Part shown: positions 36,446 through 46,253 of the stretch, in pieces
Layout: the number at the start of each line of letters is the position of its first letter
Position numbering within the stretch: the first letter of the stretch is position 1
Source of the DNA: JACKFE01 sp050248735
Lineage (GTDB): Bacteria; Nitrospirota; Nitrospiria; Nitrospirales; UBA8639
Assembly (NCBI GenBank): GCA_050248735.1
Contig: JBFWRU010000001.1
Coordinates: forward strand, 124,001 to 188,000
Reading direction: 5' to 3'
Length of the DNA stretch: 64,000 nucleotides
The notes under the pieces: model-generated
Databases searched by the model: none
Seen by the model: the letters and a program-made list of their open reading frames with translations, nothing else
Told to the model about the DNA's origin: nothing
Position numbers and translations under genes: made by a program

Positions 36446-37651
36446 ATGAGTAAAACCAAAACATGGGGGCTGAATGTCTTTCTGGTCTTGATCACCTTGT
36501 TGGTGATGTTCGTGCTCAATGAGGCCGCGTTACGGGTGTATTTCTGGGGATCCATCTTCCCAAAAACCAACGAAGTGAATCCTCTGATTCCTCATCCGAC
36601 AAGAGGTTTTGCCTTCAGGCCTGATACGGTCTCCTGGCACCAGGAACTTGATTTTACCGTACCGGTAAAGGTGAATAGTCAGGGGTTGAGGGGAGAGGAA
36701 ATTGGACCCAAAGACGCCAAGAAAAGGATCTTGATCATTGGCGACTCGACGACATACGGCAGCGGGGTTACTCAAGAAAACATAATCCCCTCGCTTTTAG
36801 CTGAGGATTTGGACCCCAATAACGTCGAGGTCGTGAACGGTAGTTTTACGACGTATAACACGGTTCAAGAACTGTTATTTTTAGAGGAGGAAGGTCTGGC
36901 CTTTAGACCGGACCTCGTGCTGTTAGCCTTTAGTCCCAATACCGATATTCAGGCCAATACCCTTTCCCTTCAACAGTTGGCTCAAAAGCATAACCGTCGG
37001 CCGTATGCCACACTCACCCCGCAAGGGGAGTTGAAGTTGGATCTGACCTATGCGGAACAGTTTTATCAAGACCAGCAGGAACAGGCTGATACCCGAAAGG
37101 CCTCTTTTTTGAAAAAATTTGTCACGTATAAATTGATTAAAAAATACGTCAAAGGGTTCAAGTCTTCAAAATGGAATGATCCCAACATGTTTATCGGGTG
37201 GCCCTTTTTAGCCGAGTTCGCTCCGGAACATTCCACCAGAAGCATGTCGGCCCAGGAATATCAAGCGCTGTGGGAAGATGGATGGAGTGTGACGAAGGCA
37301 TTGATTTTACGCATGCGAGAGGATTCCAGAAAGATAGGTGCCGGATTTGCCATGATGGTCATGGCCCCCAAGCTACAGGTGGAAACGGACTATCAACGGA
37401 AAGTGCAAGAGGTGTTTCCTCGCCTGAAATTGGATGTGACCCGGATCAATCGGGCGTTCGAGGAATTTGGAAAAGAATCCGGCATTCCCGTGTTGGATGC
37501 GCTGACTCCCCTTCAGGATGCCTGGGCCAGGGGAGAAAAAGGACTCTATTTTAACGTTGAAGATGAACATATGACGGCCAAGTCTCATAAACTTGTCGCA
37601 TCCTCACTGGCGCAACAAATTCGCGAACAAGGTCTTTTTGATGTGAATTAA
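36446..37651 (+). CDS. Membrane-anchored SGNH/GDSL hydrolase-like protein
   Basis: The chosen ATG at 36446 gives 401 residues; an earlier ATG at 36398 adds 16. An N-terminal helix (7-27) anchors the protein with the catalytic part outside. The SGNH block I is ILIIGDSTTYGSG, with the nucleophile Ser101. An Asp/Glu-x-x-His block near the end (EDEHMTAKSHKL) supplies the other catalytic residues. Such enzymes often remove or move O-acetyl groups on surface glycans. It faces a second SGNH gene on the other strand. Substrate unknown. Confidence 0.72.
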   Translation: MSKTKTWGLNVFLVLITLLVMFVLNEAALRVYFWGSIFPKTNEVNPLIPHPTRGFAFRPDTVSWHQELDFTVPVKVNSQGLRGEEIGPKDAKKRILIIGDSTTYGSGVTQENIIPSLLAEDLDPNNVEVVNGSFTTYNTVQELLFLEEEGLAFRPDLVLLAFSPNTDIQANTLSLQQLAQKHNRRPYATLTPQGELKLDLTYAEQFYQDQQEQADTRKASFLKKFVTYKLIKKYVKGFKSSKWNDPNMFIGWPFLAEFAPEHSTRSMSAQEYQALWEDGWSVTKALILRMREDSRKIGAGFAMMVMAPKLQVETDYQRKVQEVFPRLKLDVTRINRAFEEFGKESGIPVLDALTPLQDAWARGEKGLYFNVEDEHMTAKSHKLVASSLAQQIREQGLFDVN

Positions 37652-37719
37652 CAGAGCGATTCTTTTTCGGGAAAACCTGCCTGTGGTGCTGGTCGACTCG
37701 TGTGGTGTCAGAAAAGGGA

Positions 37720-38787
37720 TCAGGAAGGTTGGAGAATTCTGGATAGTCGTTCGGCAACCATCTGATTGCCCAGGCCGTTCACGTGACAACTGTCGATGTA
37801 GACGAAGTCCTTCACATCAAAAATTTCCGTGAAATCATGAATCCAATCCAGCTGTTCGCGTTCCTTGATTTGTAAGACCAGGGGATAGACCGCGGCCCAA
37901 TCGGATCCATCAAATTCCTCTGTCAGGTACTGAATGCTGGGTTTCCCCATTGACGCCACCGGTTGAAGAACGGCCAAAAATTCTGCTCCTCTGAATTGTG
38001 CGATCTGCCTGGCCAGTTTCCAATTGTTCACCATGGTGGCCGCGACCTGCTCCGCGTAGGCGGGATTGTCCCGGCACTGGGATTGTGGGCGCTTCCCTTT
38101 TTTGATGATTTTTTGAACAAGAGTTTGGGTGGAACCGAATAAGGCTTCAGGAGTTTCCCAGGTCCGTTCCAGCTTCTGAACAAATTTGGACTCCTCACGA
38201 TGGCCATTGATCGATACATCCTCCCTGCACAATGTTAACGGGTCATTGCACCCATCATAAAATACAACAATATGCATGGGGTGATTTTGATTGGCCAGAT
38301 TAATCAGTCCGGCTAATTCCTGCCGACTGACGAACCCCGATTGAGCATGGTTGTAGACTTTGTAGCCTGGGTGAATTTGGTTGAAAAGAGAGGGAATGGT
38401 GTGTTGATCGTCAACCCCTGTGCCCCACATCGTCGATCCGCCGAAAAAGTGCACATGTTTGCTGGGGTTATCGGGAGACAGGGGCTGCACCCGTTCACCG
38501 GTTTCATCAATGGAAATGGTTTTCCCTGAAAAAGGCAGGCGCCCCCATTCCACATAGGGAATATACCGCTTTGTGAGCAGTCGAAGTTCCTGGAAAACAG
38601 TATGGGCGTAATCTTGATCCGGTAGACTTTGGCGATAGAGTGGTTGGGAAACCGGCGGATCCCATTGTTTATAGAGATAGATTCCATCCATGATCAGGGA
38701 AGAGAGCAGATTGGTCGACCAGACCAGGATCAGAAGAACAAAGAGGTTGGTGAAGATCAGGGACCTCGTGCCTTTTTTCCTGGTCAT
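37720..38787 (-). CDS. Second membrane-anchored SGNH hydrolase-like protein
   Basis: The 355-residue protein has an N-terminal helix (9-32) after a basic start (MTRKKGTR), then an SGNH domain. Block I is VHFFGGSTMWGTG with Ser118 as nucleophile, and the C-terminal block is IDSCHVNGLGN with the Asp-x-x-His pattern. It has the same layout as the neighbour at 36446 but little obvious similarity beyond the catalytic blocks, so the two may act on different surface modifications. The genes converge with a gap of about 70 bases. Confidence 0.7.
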   Translation of the reverse strand: MTRKKGTRSLIFTNLFVLLILVWSTNLLSSLIMDGIYLYKQWDPPVSQPLYRQSLPDQDYAHTVFQELRLLTKRYIPYVEWGRLPFSGKTISIDETGERVQPLSPDNPSKHVHFFGGSTMWGTGVDDQHTIPSLFNQIHPGYKVYNHAQSGFVSRQELAGLINLANQNHPMHIVVFYDGCNDPLTLCREDVSINGHREESKFVQKLERTWETPEALFGSTQTLVQKIIKKGKRPQSQCRDNPAYAEQVAATMVNNWKLARQIAQFRGAEFLAVLQPVASMGKPSIQYLTEEFDGSDWAAVYPLVLQIKEREQLDWIHDFTEIFDVKDFVYIDSCHVNGLGNQMVAERLSRILQPS

Positions 38788-38938
38788 CGAGTTACATCAA
38801 AGCGACGGTGGTAAATAATTATCGATCCAATTTTAAAAGAAAGAGGGTGCAAGATAGCGGGAGACGGCCGTTTGGCTTGAAGGAAATGGAGAAGATGCGA
38901 GTGGGTGATCTGCAGGAATGACAAGGAGGCCATGCAAC

Positions 38939-39658
38939 TCAATATTCAGCAGCCACGGGTCTCCATTTGGCCAAAAGGGCATCAAGAGGAGCAAACTTTT
39001 TGATGGCCACCATAAACACTTTCCGGTAATAACCTTCGGGGCAGGATATTTCCTTTACCCCATGCCAGGAATTTGGTGTTCGGGCAAATAGCAGGCTATA
39101 GTTGCCCAGCGATTTTGAAGTCAGGGTAGTGGGGAAGTCCGAAAAGTCCGGCGCCGAGGCTCTGGCCAGCTTTCCGCCGTCATCCAGGAGCAGGGTGTCT
39201 CCTCCCCAGGAGGCATCCCAGTCTTTGTAGGTGTTCATATAAAAGAGATGGGCGCCAATCTTATCCTTATGGTCACAATGTGGGGAAACGGAACATCCGG
39301 TAGGCGTGAAAAACCAAAAAAAATCCAGACTGAAAAAAGACTTTCCCAGCATACGTGACAGAAATGTTCGATATTCCCTGCCATTCAGTTCGGTTAAAAA
39401 CGATTGCCAGGGAGGGGAGAGGGGAAGCCCTTTCTGGTATTTCAAAGTGTACCGGTCATGAGGGGTTTGCCCGTATTTCCGAGGCCGGCCAAAGGTGGGT
39501 TTGAATAAGGAGAGGTCAGGCATGGATTGGCACAATTCGGCAAATCCGGCTTCGGTAATCAAGCCTGAAGGATTGGTATTAGGAAAGGGACGTTGGGCTG
39601 AAAAACTTTTCGGGTCAATGGAACGGAGTTTTTCACTGCTAAGGTATTGTGTGTTCAT
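38939..39658 (-). CDS. 2-oxoglutarate/Fe(II) oxygenase-like protein
   Basis: The 239-residue protein shows the metal triad of 2OG-Fe(II) oxygenases: His127 and Asp129 in SPHCDHKD and His199 in NSWHGV, followed by Arg212 (YYRKVF) in place to bind 2-oxoglutarate. The surrounding strands (SLDFFWFF, GAHLFYMN, YSLLFAR) match a double-stranded beta-helix of the prolyl-hydroxylase-like type. It has no signal peptide. The gene sits among sugar and surface genes, so a glycan or lipid substrate is possible but unproven. Confidence 0.7.
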   Translation of the reverse strand: MNTQYLSSEKLRSIDPKSFSAQRPFPNTNPSGLITEAGFAELCQSMPDLSLFKPTFGRPRKYGQTPHDRYTLKYQKGLPLSPPWQSFLTELNGREYRTFLSRMLGKSFFSLDFFWFFTPTGCSVSPHCDHKDKIGAHLFYMNTYKDWDASWGGDTLLLDDGGKLARASAPDFSDFPTTLTSKSLGNYSLLFARTPNSWHGVKEISCPEGYYRKVFMVAIKKFAPLDALLAKWRPVAAEY

Positions 39659-39994
39659 GGGTTGACCGATGAATGATTTCCGGGAAAAATTTGTCGCTTG
39701 TGGAAGAGGCGATCAAGATTATCTGAGCATTTCCATCGGCAAAATGCAACTCTTTTTGCTGCAAGGCTCGCCACTTTTTTACTTGTTTTCCGGCTTTGGG
39801 GGAGGTAAGGCCTCAGGTCAATCATACCCGCTATTGAGTCGGAATTATGGATATATAGGAACGAATGTCCAAGTCTTAAACTCCGTAAGATCATGGTTGT
39901 CCGGTTTGGAGGAGAATGAATATAGGGCCTCCATAAAAGGGATAAACGGTTTTGTTCCGGGTGGTACATAACTGATAGCGGAGAGGAGTTATCG
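39659..39994. other. Intergenic region, no convincing gene
   Basis: This 336-base gap holds short open frames on both strands, such as 39669-39971 on the plus strand, but none has a ribosome site or family-like sequence. It lies between divergent genes and probably contains their promoters. Confidence 0.5.
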
Positions 39995-41203
39995 GTGGGG
40001 GATCAACAGGCCGAAGGAAAGGAAGACCGGAAGGGAGAGGTGGGGAGTCCACAGTGGAAAATATTTTCCGGTCACACTCTTCCGCAAACCTGGGTGCTCC
40101 TGGATGATCGTCCCGGAAATTCGACTCAATCCATGGGTTTAGCCGATAGTCTGGGGTGGCCGTATGAAGTGAAACAGCTCAACTTTTTGTCTTCTTTTTC
40201 GTCCAGAAACTGGCATCTTCCCGCAATGATCAGTCATGTGGATCTGTCAAAATCTCCCCCGTTATCTCCGCCATGGCCCGATCTGGTTATCGCTGCCGGT
40301 CAGCGAACGGCCCCGGTGGCCAAATGGATAAAAAATCAAAGCCAGGATCAAATACGGTTGGTGCAGCTTGGGCGAAAGGGAGGACTCGTCATGGATCATT
40401 TTGATCTCGTGGTGACTCCCCGTTACTGTCAAATGCCACCTCATCCCAACCGGCTGATGACGACGGTCTCTCTGAACAGAATCACCCCGGAAAAATTATC
40501 CAAGGCTGCCCAAGAGGGGTCTCCCGTGATGCAGAATTCACCAAGACCAAGAATTGTCTGTTTGGTGGGAGGTGCGACCCCTCGCTATCAGCTTGATCTT
40601 TCCATTGCCCGTCAACTGGGAGCTGATTTGGAACGGTATGCCAAAGAGACGGGAGGTCAGGTATTCGTCTTAACCAGCCGTCGAACTGGACAAGCCGTGG
40701 AAAAGACGTTGCGGGAGAAATTGGGCAGGGCAGGGCAGATGTTTGCCTGGAATCCTCAGAAGAATACCTTGCCCTATCTCACTGCTCTGGCCCTGGCAGA
40801 TGTCATCGTGGTGACGGGTGAAAGCGAAGCCATGCTGGCCGAAGTGGCTGCCACGGACAAGCCGATGTGTATTTATCCCTTACCCAAGCGTCCTCGCACC
40901 TTTATTCAAAACATAAATCCCGTTTCCCACATCAAAGGCTGGCTCCTCAACCATTCCTATCTCTCAGTAGCAGGTGAACATGGACGGGATATCACCACGT
41001 CACGAATAAAAGATCTGTGTACCTGGTTTTTTGCCAGAGGGTATTGTCATCCTCCAAGACGATTGGAAGTGCTTCACGAGGATTTATATTCACGGGGGAT
41101 TGCTCAAGTGTTTGGAACGCCGTTGAACGCTCCGAGCCGGACGCCTTTTAATGAAACATTTCGAGTCGCTGACTACATCAAGTCCCTCTTCGGATGTGTT
41201 TAA
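39995..41203 (+). CDS. ELM1-family (DUF1022) glycosyltransferase-like protein
   Basis: The 402-residue protein belongs to the family named after plant mitochondrial fission protein ELM1. In bacteria the family (DUF1022) has a GT-B-like appearance and often lies with lipopolysaccharide or surface genes. Visible features are LDDRPGNSTQSMGLADSLG at 36-54, PDLVIAAGQRTAPVAKWI, LVGGATPRYQLD and VTGESEAMLAEVAATDKP, which resembles a nucleotide-sugar or phosphate-binding loop. The GTG start has GAGAGGAG upstream. Function is unknown; a glycosyltransferase role is inference. Confidence 0.75.
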   Translation: MGDQQAEGKEDRKGEVGSPQWKIFSGHTLPQTWVLLDDRPGNSTQSMGLADSLGWPYEVKQLNFLSSFSSRNWHLPAMISHVDLSKSPPLSPPWPDLVIAAGQRTAPVAKWIKNQSQDQIRLVQLGRKGGLVMDHFDLVVTPRYCQMPPHPNRLMTTVSLNRITPEKLSKAAQEGSPVMQNSPRPRIVCLVGGATPRYQLDLSIARQLGADLERYAKETGGQVFVLTSRRTGQAVEKTLREKLGRAGQMFAWNPQKNTLPYLTALALADVIVVTGESEAMLAEVAATDKPMCIYPLPKRPRTFIQNINPVSHIKGWLLNHSYLSVAGEHGRDITTSRIKDLCTWFFARGYCHPPRRLEVLHEDLYSRGIAQVFGTPLNAPSRTPFNETFRVADYIKSLFGCV

Positions 41204-41356
41204 ATCTATCCTCCTATAGATTGATTTCTCCTCGAAATTCAGCCTTTGAGCAGCAAGAATAGGATTCTGAATGCTGGTCATCGTTTTGGCCTAATGGTAT
41301 AGTCATCGTCCAGTATTCCCTGTCGCCCTTTAGAAGGATCTGAAGGAATATTTCAC

Positions 41357-41373
41357 GCAACGGTTTCCGTTGC
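41357..41373. repeat. Perfect inverted repeat upstream of methyltransferase gene
   Basis: GCAACGG and CCGTTGC are separated by three T, forming a 7-base-pair inverted repeat 66 bases before the methyltransferase start. It may be an operator or a leader hairpin. Confidence 0.35.
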
Positions 41374-41438
41374 CGGTCGGGTCAGGGGGAAACCTTAGTT
41401 GTTTTCAGTTTGCCCAGTGAGAGGAGAAAAAAGTCGAT

Positions 41439-42383
41439 ATGGACGCATTGAAAACGATTAGTCTGGATCAGAGCGTCGTCTCAACCATTCTGGATCCCTA
41501 TATCGTTCAGCGGGGCACCCGCCGGGATCCCCAACTCAGCGGTGAAATCACCAAGCTGGAAAACCGATGGAAAAAACGAAGGTGGCAAAGGCGGCTGTTG
41601 GGCTGGCTGCCAAACGCACGCAGTCTTCCCCCGATGTTTCGAGGTGCCAGAAATCAGGAGTATGTGATCGAGAGTTACTCGACCACCTGGGAAACTCAAG
41701 GCTGGCCTAACCCGCAAGAACCCCTTCAACCCAAGGAAACGTCATTGGTGGCCTGGGGGGAGGAAATTTTAAAAGTCCGGCGTGGCGGATTGTCTCGTGT
41801 GCATCTCTATTACATGGCAGATGTCATCAACGCTCTCCAACCACGTTCCATTCTGGAAGTGGGGTGTGGAAATGGACTTAATCTTTTTGTCTTGGCGAGT
41901 AAATTCCCTGATATACCCATGCAGGGCGTCGAACTCACGGAAAAGGGCGTGGCCACTGCCAAAAGTGTCCAACAGGGGAAAACCTTCCCGGAGGCACTGG
42001 TGAAATTTTGTCCTTGGGAAGTAAAAAACTTGGAAGCCTGGCGAAAAATCGATTTCCGCCAGGGGGATGCCCGAGCCCTGCCGTTTGGCGACTCGAGTTT
42101 CGATCTGGTTTTTACCCGATTAGCCCTGGAACAGATGGAAACCTTGCGGGATGAAGCGGTGTCAGAGATCAAACGGGTGGCCAAGACCCATGTCATGTTT
42201 CTTGAGCCATTCGCCGAGTTTAACCGGGATGATTTGCGGCGCAATTATGTGGGAGCCAAGGATTATTTTTCGCTACCGCATGAGCAACTACAGAAATTTG
42301 GCATACAGGTCATCATGACCTACAAGGATTTTCCACAGAAACTGACTCTCGGGGCGGGGTTGGTGCTGGGAAAAGTTTCCTAA
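41439..42383 (+). CDS. SAM-dependent methyltransferase
   Basis: The 314-residue protein carries a class I methyltransferase domain in its second half: ILEVGCGNGLNLF at 138-150, QGVELTEKGVATAK, then DARALPFGDSSFDLVFTRLALEQM, a typical Methyltransf_11 pattern cut here into its parts. The first 100 residues are basic and have no clear domain (KRRWQRRLLGW). It has no membrane segment. In this surface-sugar context a lipid or sugar substrate is possible. It is a single plus-strand gene after the ELM1-like gene. Confidence 0.78.
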   Translation: MDALKTISLDQSVVSTILDPYIVQRGTRRDPQLSGEITKLENRWKKRRWQRRLLGWLPNARSLPPMFRGARNQEYVIESYSTTWETQGWPNPQEPLQPKETSLVAWGEEILKVRRGGLSRVHLYYMADVINALQPRSILEVGCGNGLNLFVLASKFPDIPMQGVELTEKGVATAKSVQQGKTFPEALVKFCPWEVKNLEAWRKIDFRQGDARALPFGDSSFDLVFTRLALEQMETLRDEAVSEIKRVAKTHVMFLEPFAEFNRDDLRRNYVGAKDYFSLPHEQLQKFGIQVIMTYKDFPQKLTLGAGLVLGKVS

Positions 42384-42541
42384 CCGTCTTGCCAACAGGT
42401 TGCCGCCGATTCGTCCCATCCGGTTTTGCCCCTGACCCGTAAAAAATTAACCTGCCCATTGTTGTTCCTTCAGGGTCGCGCACTCCCTGAATAGAATCGT
42501 AGACGTACCAGCGGCAGGAGGCCCTGTCGGTGTTTCTGAAG

Positions 42542-43429
42542 TCAGGCCGGCACCGGAATGGCCTTCATCAGATCCTGGGCATGAGGATGCCAGGTGTAGT
42601 CGGCACGGAATCCTTCATGATTATTCCCTATAAAGGCCTGGTCCCAGGGAATGGGACTCGGCAGCAGGCAGAAGGCGAGGACATATCGGAAGCCGGTCGA
42701 GGGGAGTATGCCTCGATGAAGAACTTGAGACGGCTCGAATGCCACCCCTTCACCAGCTTTCATGTCCCATGAGTATGGGTGCAGAGGAATCTTCTCCTGC
42801 CTGGCTAACTCGGTCAGATCGTCCGTCCGTTTTTTTACCGAACCGAATACATAGCCACTTTGGGCAAAACGGGCTGTCGTCGCACGATCCAGAAAAATGG
42901 TATTGCCCCGATGTTCCTTCATGTCGTTCAAATAGAGCAGGATCTTGAGATGAGCCGATGGGCCTTTATCGCAATGCCAGAGGAAGGAGCGCACGGCCTG
43001 GTCGGCGGGTTTGGCCTTGAGGAACGTGTACCAGTAGATGAGAAAGTGGCTCTGAAAATAACCGGTGAGTTTGGCCGTCAGGGCCGTTTGGAATATTTTC
43101 CGAAACCAGGTTTCCAGAAAGACCTTATCCCGGATTATGAGAATATCGGAATAATCAATCTGGGGTTTGTTGGTCATTGACTCATCAGTTCTGGTCAGGG
43201 CTTGGGATAATAATTCTCCGGCCTCAGGAGGATTCAAAATAGAAACATGTTCCAGTCCCTGTTGGGTGAGAAGGCCCGGAGCGGAATCAATTGTGCCGGA
43301 AAAACGCTCTCGGCAGTGGTGGGCATACGATTGGTAGCCCTGCCGGTCATCAAACAGGGCGTATGTTTGTAATGCCCGTTCAGGGTCGAGGTCCAGTTTG
43401 GGAGTGCGGCGGAATAAATTGGATAGCAT
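42542..43429 (-). CDS. 2-oxoglutarate/Fe(II) oxygenase-like (phytanoyl-CoA dioxygenase-type) protein
   Basis: The ATG at 43429 is chosen because TTGGAGGATT lies just upstream; the frame is open further. The 295-residue protein has His152 and Asp154 in WHCDKGP, His238 in VLHRG and Arg248, the usual metal and 2-oxoglutarate ligands. The pattern (LKILLYLND after the first His) resembles phytanoyl-CoA hydroxylases and other small-molecule oxygenases. It follows the surface-carbohydrate gene by 37 bases on the same strand, so it may modify that glycan or its lipid carrier. Confidence 0.68.
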   Translation of the reverse strand: MLSNLFRRTPKLDLDPERALQTYALFDDRQGYQSYAHHCRERFSGTIDSAPGLLTQQGLEHVSILNPPEAGELLSQALTRTDESMTNKPQIDYSDILIIRDKVFLETWFRKIFQTALTAKLTGYFQSHFLIYWYTFLKAKPADQAVRSFLWHCDKGPSAHLKILLYLNDMKEHRGNTIFLDRATTARFAQSGYVFGSVKKRTDDLTELARQEKIPLHPYSWDMKAGEGVAFEPSQVLHRGILPSTGFRYVLAFCLLPSPIPWDQAFIGNNHEGFRADYTWHPHAQDLMKAIPVPA

Positions 43430-43466
43430 GGAATCCTCCAAGGACCATGAAAGGATCTGGTGGGCG

Positions 43467-44855
43467 TTATGATTTTGAAGTGGAAGAGAGCGTAAACACA
43501 TTCTTTCCGAATGGTGTCACAGAAATCAAGCCGGAACCGGGGACGATTTTCTGGAATCGGCCAATCCTCTTCTGAAGATCAGCCGCCTGGAGTTCCGGAA
43601 ACCGTTGCTGTTGAAAGGCCGGGCTGTACCGTAACGTCCCTTTTTTCTCATGGGTCCGTTTTTTTCGATGCCGTAAAAGACTTTTGACGAAGGACAATCC
43701 GTACAGGATGGTCTCCGGTTTCTGTAATTTCGAAGAATCCGCCAGCGTGACCAGCAAGTCCACGATGCGGTCGGAAGCAAAAGGACCATCCATAGCGGTC
43801 AGATACTTGCCAAGTCTGATTTGAGGGTTTTTCCCTGGAGAGGCACTGCCCGTATTGGCTACCCGGTTGATCGTTTTAACCAGGTCCTCCATGGATGAAC
43901 ATAAGGTACTCAGTTCATTGGGAAGGTCGGATTCGAATTTTTCGTAGGGAAAGGGCTGGTAGACCAGCACGGGTTTTCCCAGAGCAAACCCTTCCACGCC
44001 GGTAGTGCATCCATTATGGATCAGGACCGAACAGGCCAGAATCCAGGGGAGCACATTGTCCTCGTTTTTCACGATGATATTGGGAGAGGCCTTGGCCAGA
44101 TCCAGCCAGGCTGTGAAATTTTCCGAGGGATGCGGACGCACCAGAATCGTGGTGTCCGGAAATCCGGCGCCGAGATCCCGCACCATATCCTGAAAGGCCT
44201 TGAAAAGCCGGTGTTTGTAGTCAAACCGGCCTTTCGCAAATCCTTCCGGCATGCCCTGACTCCCCTTCGCCAGGGTCAGGTTCTGACCGGCCGAATCCAA
44301 TCTGGCCAGTTGAAGTTCAGGATCGAACGAGTTCACAGAAGGGAAGTTGGTGTTCACCAGGATGAAACGCCCGTATTGGTTCCTGAGGGACTGGACATAT
44401 TCATGGTAGTAGGGGTGGAGTTCGGACCGTAAAAAATCCCCACGGGGGTTCCCCAAATTATGGATGGGAACCGGAAAGGGCTTTTGATACGTTTCCAGCA
44501 ATTCCGCGTAATCCTGTCCCCAGGCAATCATGTGGTCCAGGTAGGGTAAAATGGCAGGCGTGATCCGACGGCCCCAATACACCTCCGGGGGATAATGAAT
44601 CAGGCCTTCTTCGTCCCAGGCCACGATCGTATGTCCCAAACCCTTGATGAGTCTGAGCATTTTGAGATTTTGCGGAGCGAAGGATTTGGCCAGATAGATG
44701 CCTCGGGGGAACCGGTACATGGCATTTTCCATTGCCGTTTTCCAGCCGAATATGACTGGAAATCCCTTCTGGGCTGCCAGGTAGCCCAGGAATAATTTGG
44801 CATCAAGTTCCCGGACCTGGTTTTCAACGGGAATTAAAAGGTCAGGCAAAGACAT
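43467..44855 (-). CDS. Surface carbohydrate biosynthesis protein
   Basis: This 462-residue protein resembles the surface-carbohydrate biosynthesis family often found next to neuABC-type genes. Its start LLIPVENQVRELDAKLFLGYLA and a C-terminal GT-B-like half with TTILVRPHPSE and LIHNGCTTGVEGFALGKPVL look like capsule glycerophosphotransferase or sugar-transferase folds. HP(S/N)E plus a later G-T/S-x-E segment are phosphate/nucleotide-binding features of that fold. No signal peptide is present. Co-orientation with neuC suggests that it handles the nonulosonic acid product. The exact reaction is unknown. Confidence 0.7.
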   Translation of the reverse strand: MSLPDLLIPVENQVRELDAKLFLGYLAAQKGFPVIFGWKTAMENAMYRFPRGIYLAKSFAPQNLKMLRLIKGLGHTIVAWDEEGLIHYPPEVYWGRRITPAILPYLDHMIAWGQDYAELLETYQKPFPVPIHNLGNPRGDFLRSELHPYYHEYVQSLRNQYGRFILVNTNFPSVNSFDPELQLARLDSAGQNLTLAKGSQGMPEGFAKGRFDYKHRLFKAFQDMVRDLGAGFPDTTILVRPHPSENFTAWLDLAKASPNIIVKNEDNVLPWILACSVLIHNGCTTGVEGFALGKPVLVYQPFPYEKFESDLPNELSTLCSSMEDLVKTINRVANTGSASPGKNPQIRLGKYLTAMDGPFASDRIVDLLVTLADSSKLQKPETILYGLSFVKSLLRHRKKRTHEKKGTLRYSPAFQQQRFPELQAADLQKRIGRFQKIVPGSGLISVTPFGKNVFTLSSTSKS

Positions 44856-45089
44856 GGAAGGGTTTTGTTGGATGATTTATCGCCCTGAACAAGTGGGAGG
44901 CCAGTAGTGGAATTTTTCAGACTTGTCGCCTAAGGTACCAAAAAACGATTCCCACCGCCATTTTCAATCTTCCTGATTTCACCAGCAGAAACCAAAATAA
45001 TACCAGTAATATTTTTCATATGGCTCAGGGGAAGTCTGGTGTTGAGCGAGGAAATGGTCAGGGCTCGGGAGTATTGATGAGAAATGGCT

Positions 45090-46247
45090 CTAGAAGTTCA
45101 GGCGTTTTTCGATGTCGAGTGTGACGCCAGGCAATAAATCGGCGATCTTCTGACCGGCGTCTCCTGTGCCATACAGAGAGTCTGATGGGTACTTGCCTGC
45201 GGCCATTTGTTTCTCGATGGCCAACATGATGTCTTTGCGGGCGTAATCGGTGTCCAAGACATTGATCCCACGGTCCCTGCCGTTCTGGCGGCTGCCGATG
45301 TTGACCACCGGGGTGCCCAAAAACGAGCATTCCCGGATGCCTGCACTGGAGTTGCCGACCAGGCACTTACAATAGTTCAGGACTTGAATGAAGTCCTCCG
45401 GGTGCATGTTTTTAAAGAAATGAATATTGGGGAGCGCGTGATTTTCCCGGAAGGCCCGGATTCCGGTGGACGTCCCATCCGATCCGGCATCCACGTTCGG
45501 CCAGAACCACAAGGTGGGTATGCCGATGTCTTTGATCGCGTGGAGGGTTTCTTCAACATGGCGGCGTGCCTGTGCGTATTCCGTGGTGACGGGATGTTGC
45601 ATGACCACCAGAAAGCGTTGGGAAATATCAAACCGGGAACCGACGCCCCCGTACTTCTCGAAAATGGTATCTACGGTCAGGGACGGTTTTTCAATGGCCC
45701 GCTTCGCTAAATCAATGGACGGGCATCCTGTGACATACACCTGATCGGGATTTTCTCCCATGCGGATGACGCGCTCCGCGGCTTTTTGGGTGGAGACGAA
45801 ATGAATGTCAGCCAGTTTGGTGACCGCATGGCGAACTTTTTCGTCAATGGATCCGGTGATTTCCCCACCCTGGACGTGCACCAACGGGATGTTCATATAC
45901 GCCGCGCAGACGGCGGTGGCCATGGTTTCAAATCGATCCGCGATGGTAATGACCATGTCCGGGCGTAAGTCACTGAACACGGTCGCCAGTTCTGCCAGGC
46001 CCAGTCCCGTGGATTTGGCGGATGTGACCGGGTTTTCACCTTCCAGAATCATATACACCCGCCGGTCAATGTGAAATCCTTCTTCCTCAATGACCTGTTC
46101 GGCCCGTCCATACCGCTCCAACAAGGCAGATGCGGCCACCACGATTTGTAATTCGAGATCGGGGTGTTGCTTGATAGCTTCCAGTGCCGATCTGATTCTC
46201 GAATAACTCGGCCTGGCCGTGATGACGACGCACACTTTTCGTTTCAT
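45090..46247 (-). CDS. neuC: UDP-N-acetylglucosamine 2-epimerase, hydrolysing (NeuC/LegG type)
   Basis: NeuC-type enzymes convert UDP-HexNAc sugars to free ManNAc-like sugars, the first step of nonulosonic acid synthesis. The 385-residue protein has the GT-B-like epimerase fold, beginning KVCVVITARPSYSRI. It carries ADRFETMATAVCAAYMNIPLVHV in two blocks, GGEITGSIDE and GNSSAGIRECSFLGTPVVNIG, which hold catalytic Asp, Glu and His residues of the family. Whether ManNAc (NeuC) or a diacetamido sugar (LegG) is made cannot be told by eye. neuB lies six bases upstream in the same operon. Confidence 0.88.
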   Translation of the reverse strand: MKRKVCVVITARPSYSRIRSALEAIKQHPDLELQIVVAASALLERYGRAEQVIEEEGFHIDRRVYMILEGENPVTSAKSTGLGLAELATVFSDLRPDMVITIADRFETMATAVCAAYMNIPLVHVQGGEITGSIDEKVRHAVTKLADIHFVSTQKAAERVIRMGENPDQVYVTGCPSIDLAKRAIEKPSLTVDTIFEKYGGVGSRFDISQRFLVVMQHPVTTEYAQARRHVEETLHAIKDIGIPTLWFWPNVDAGSDGTSTGIRAFRENHALPNIHFFKNMHPEDFIQVLNYCKCLVGNSSAGIRECSFLGTPVVNIGSRQNGRDRGINVLDTDYARKDIMLAIEKQMAAGKYPSDSLYGTGDAGQKIADLLPGVTLDIEKRLNF

Positions 46248-46253
46248 GGCAGT

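Noticed and set aside
39669..39971. Plus-strand frame of 100 codons between the oxygenase and ELM1-like genes
   Set aside because: No ribosome site and no recognisable pattern; kept only as an intergenic note.
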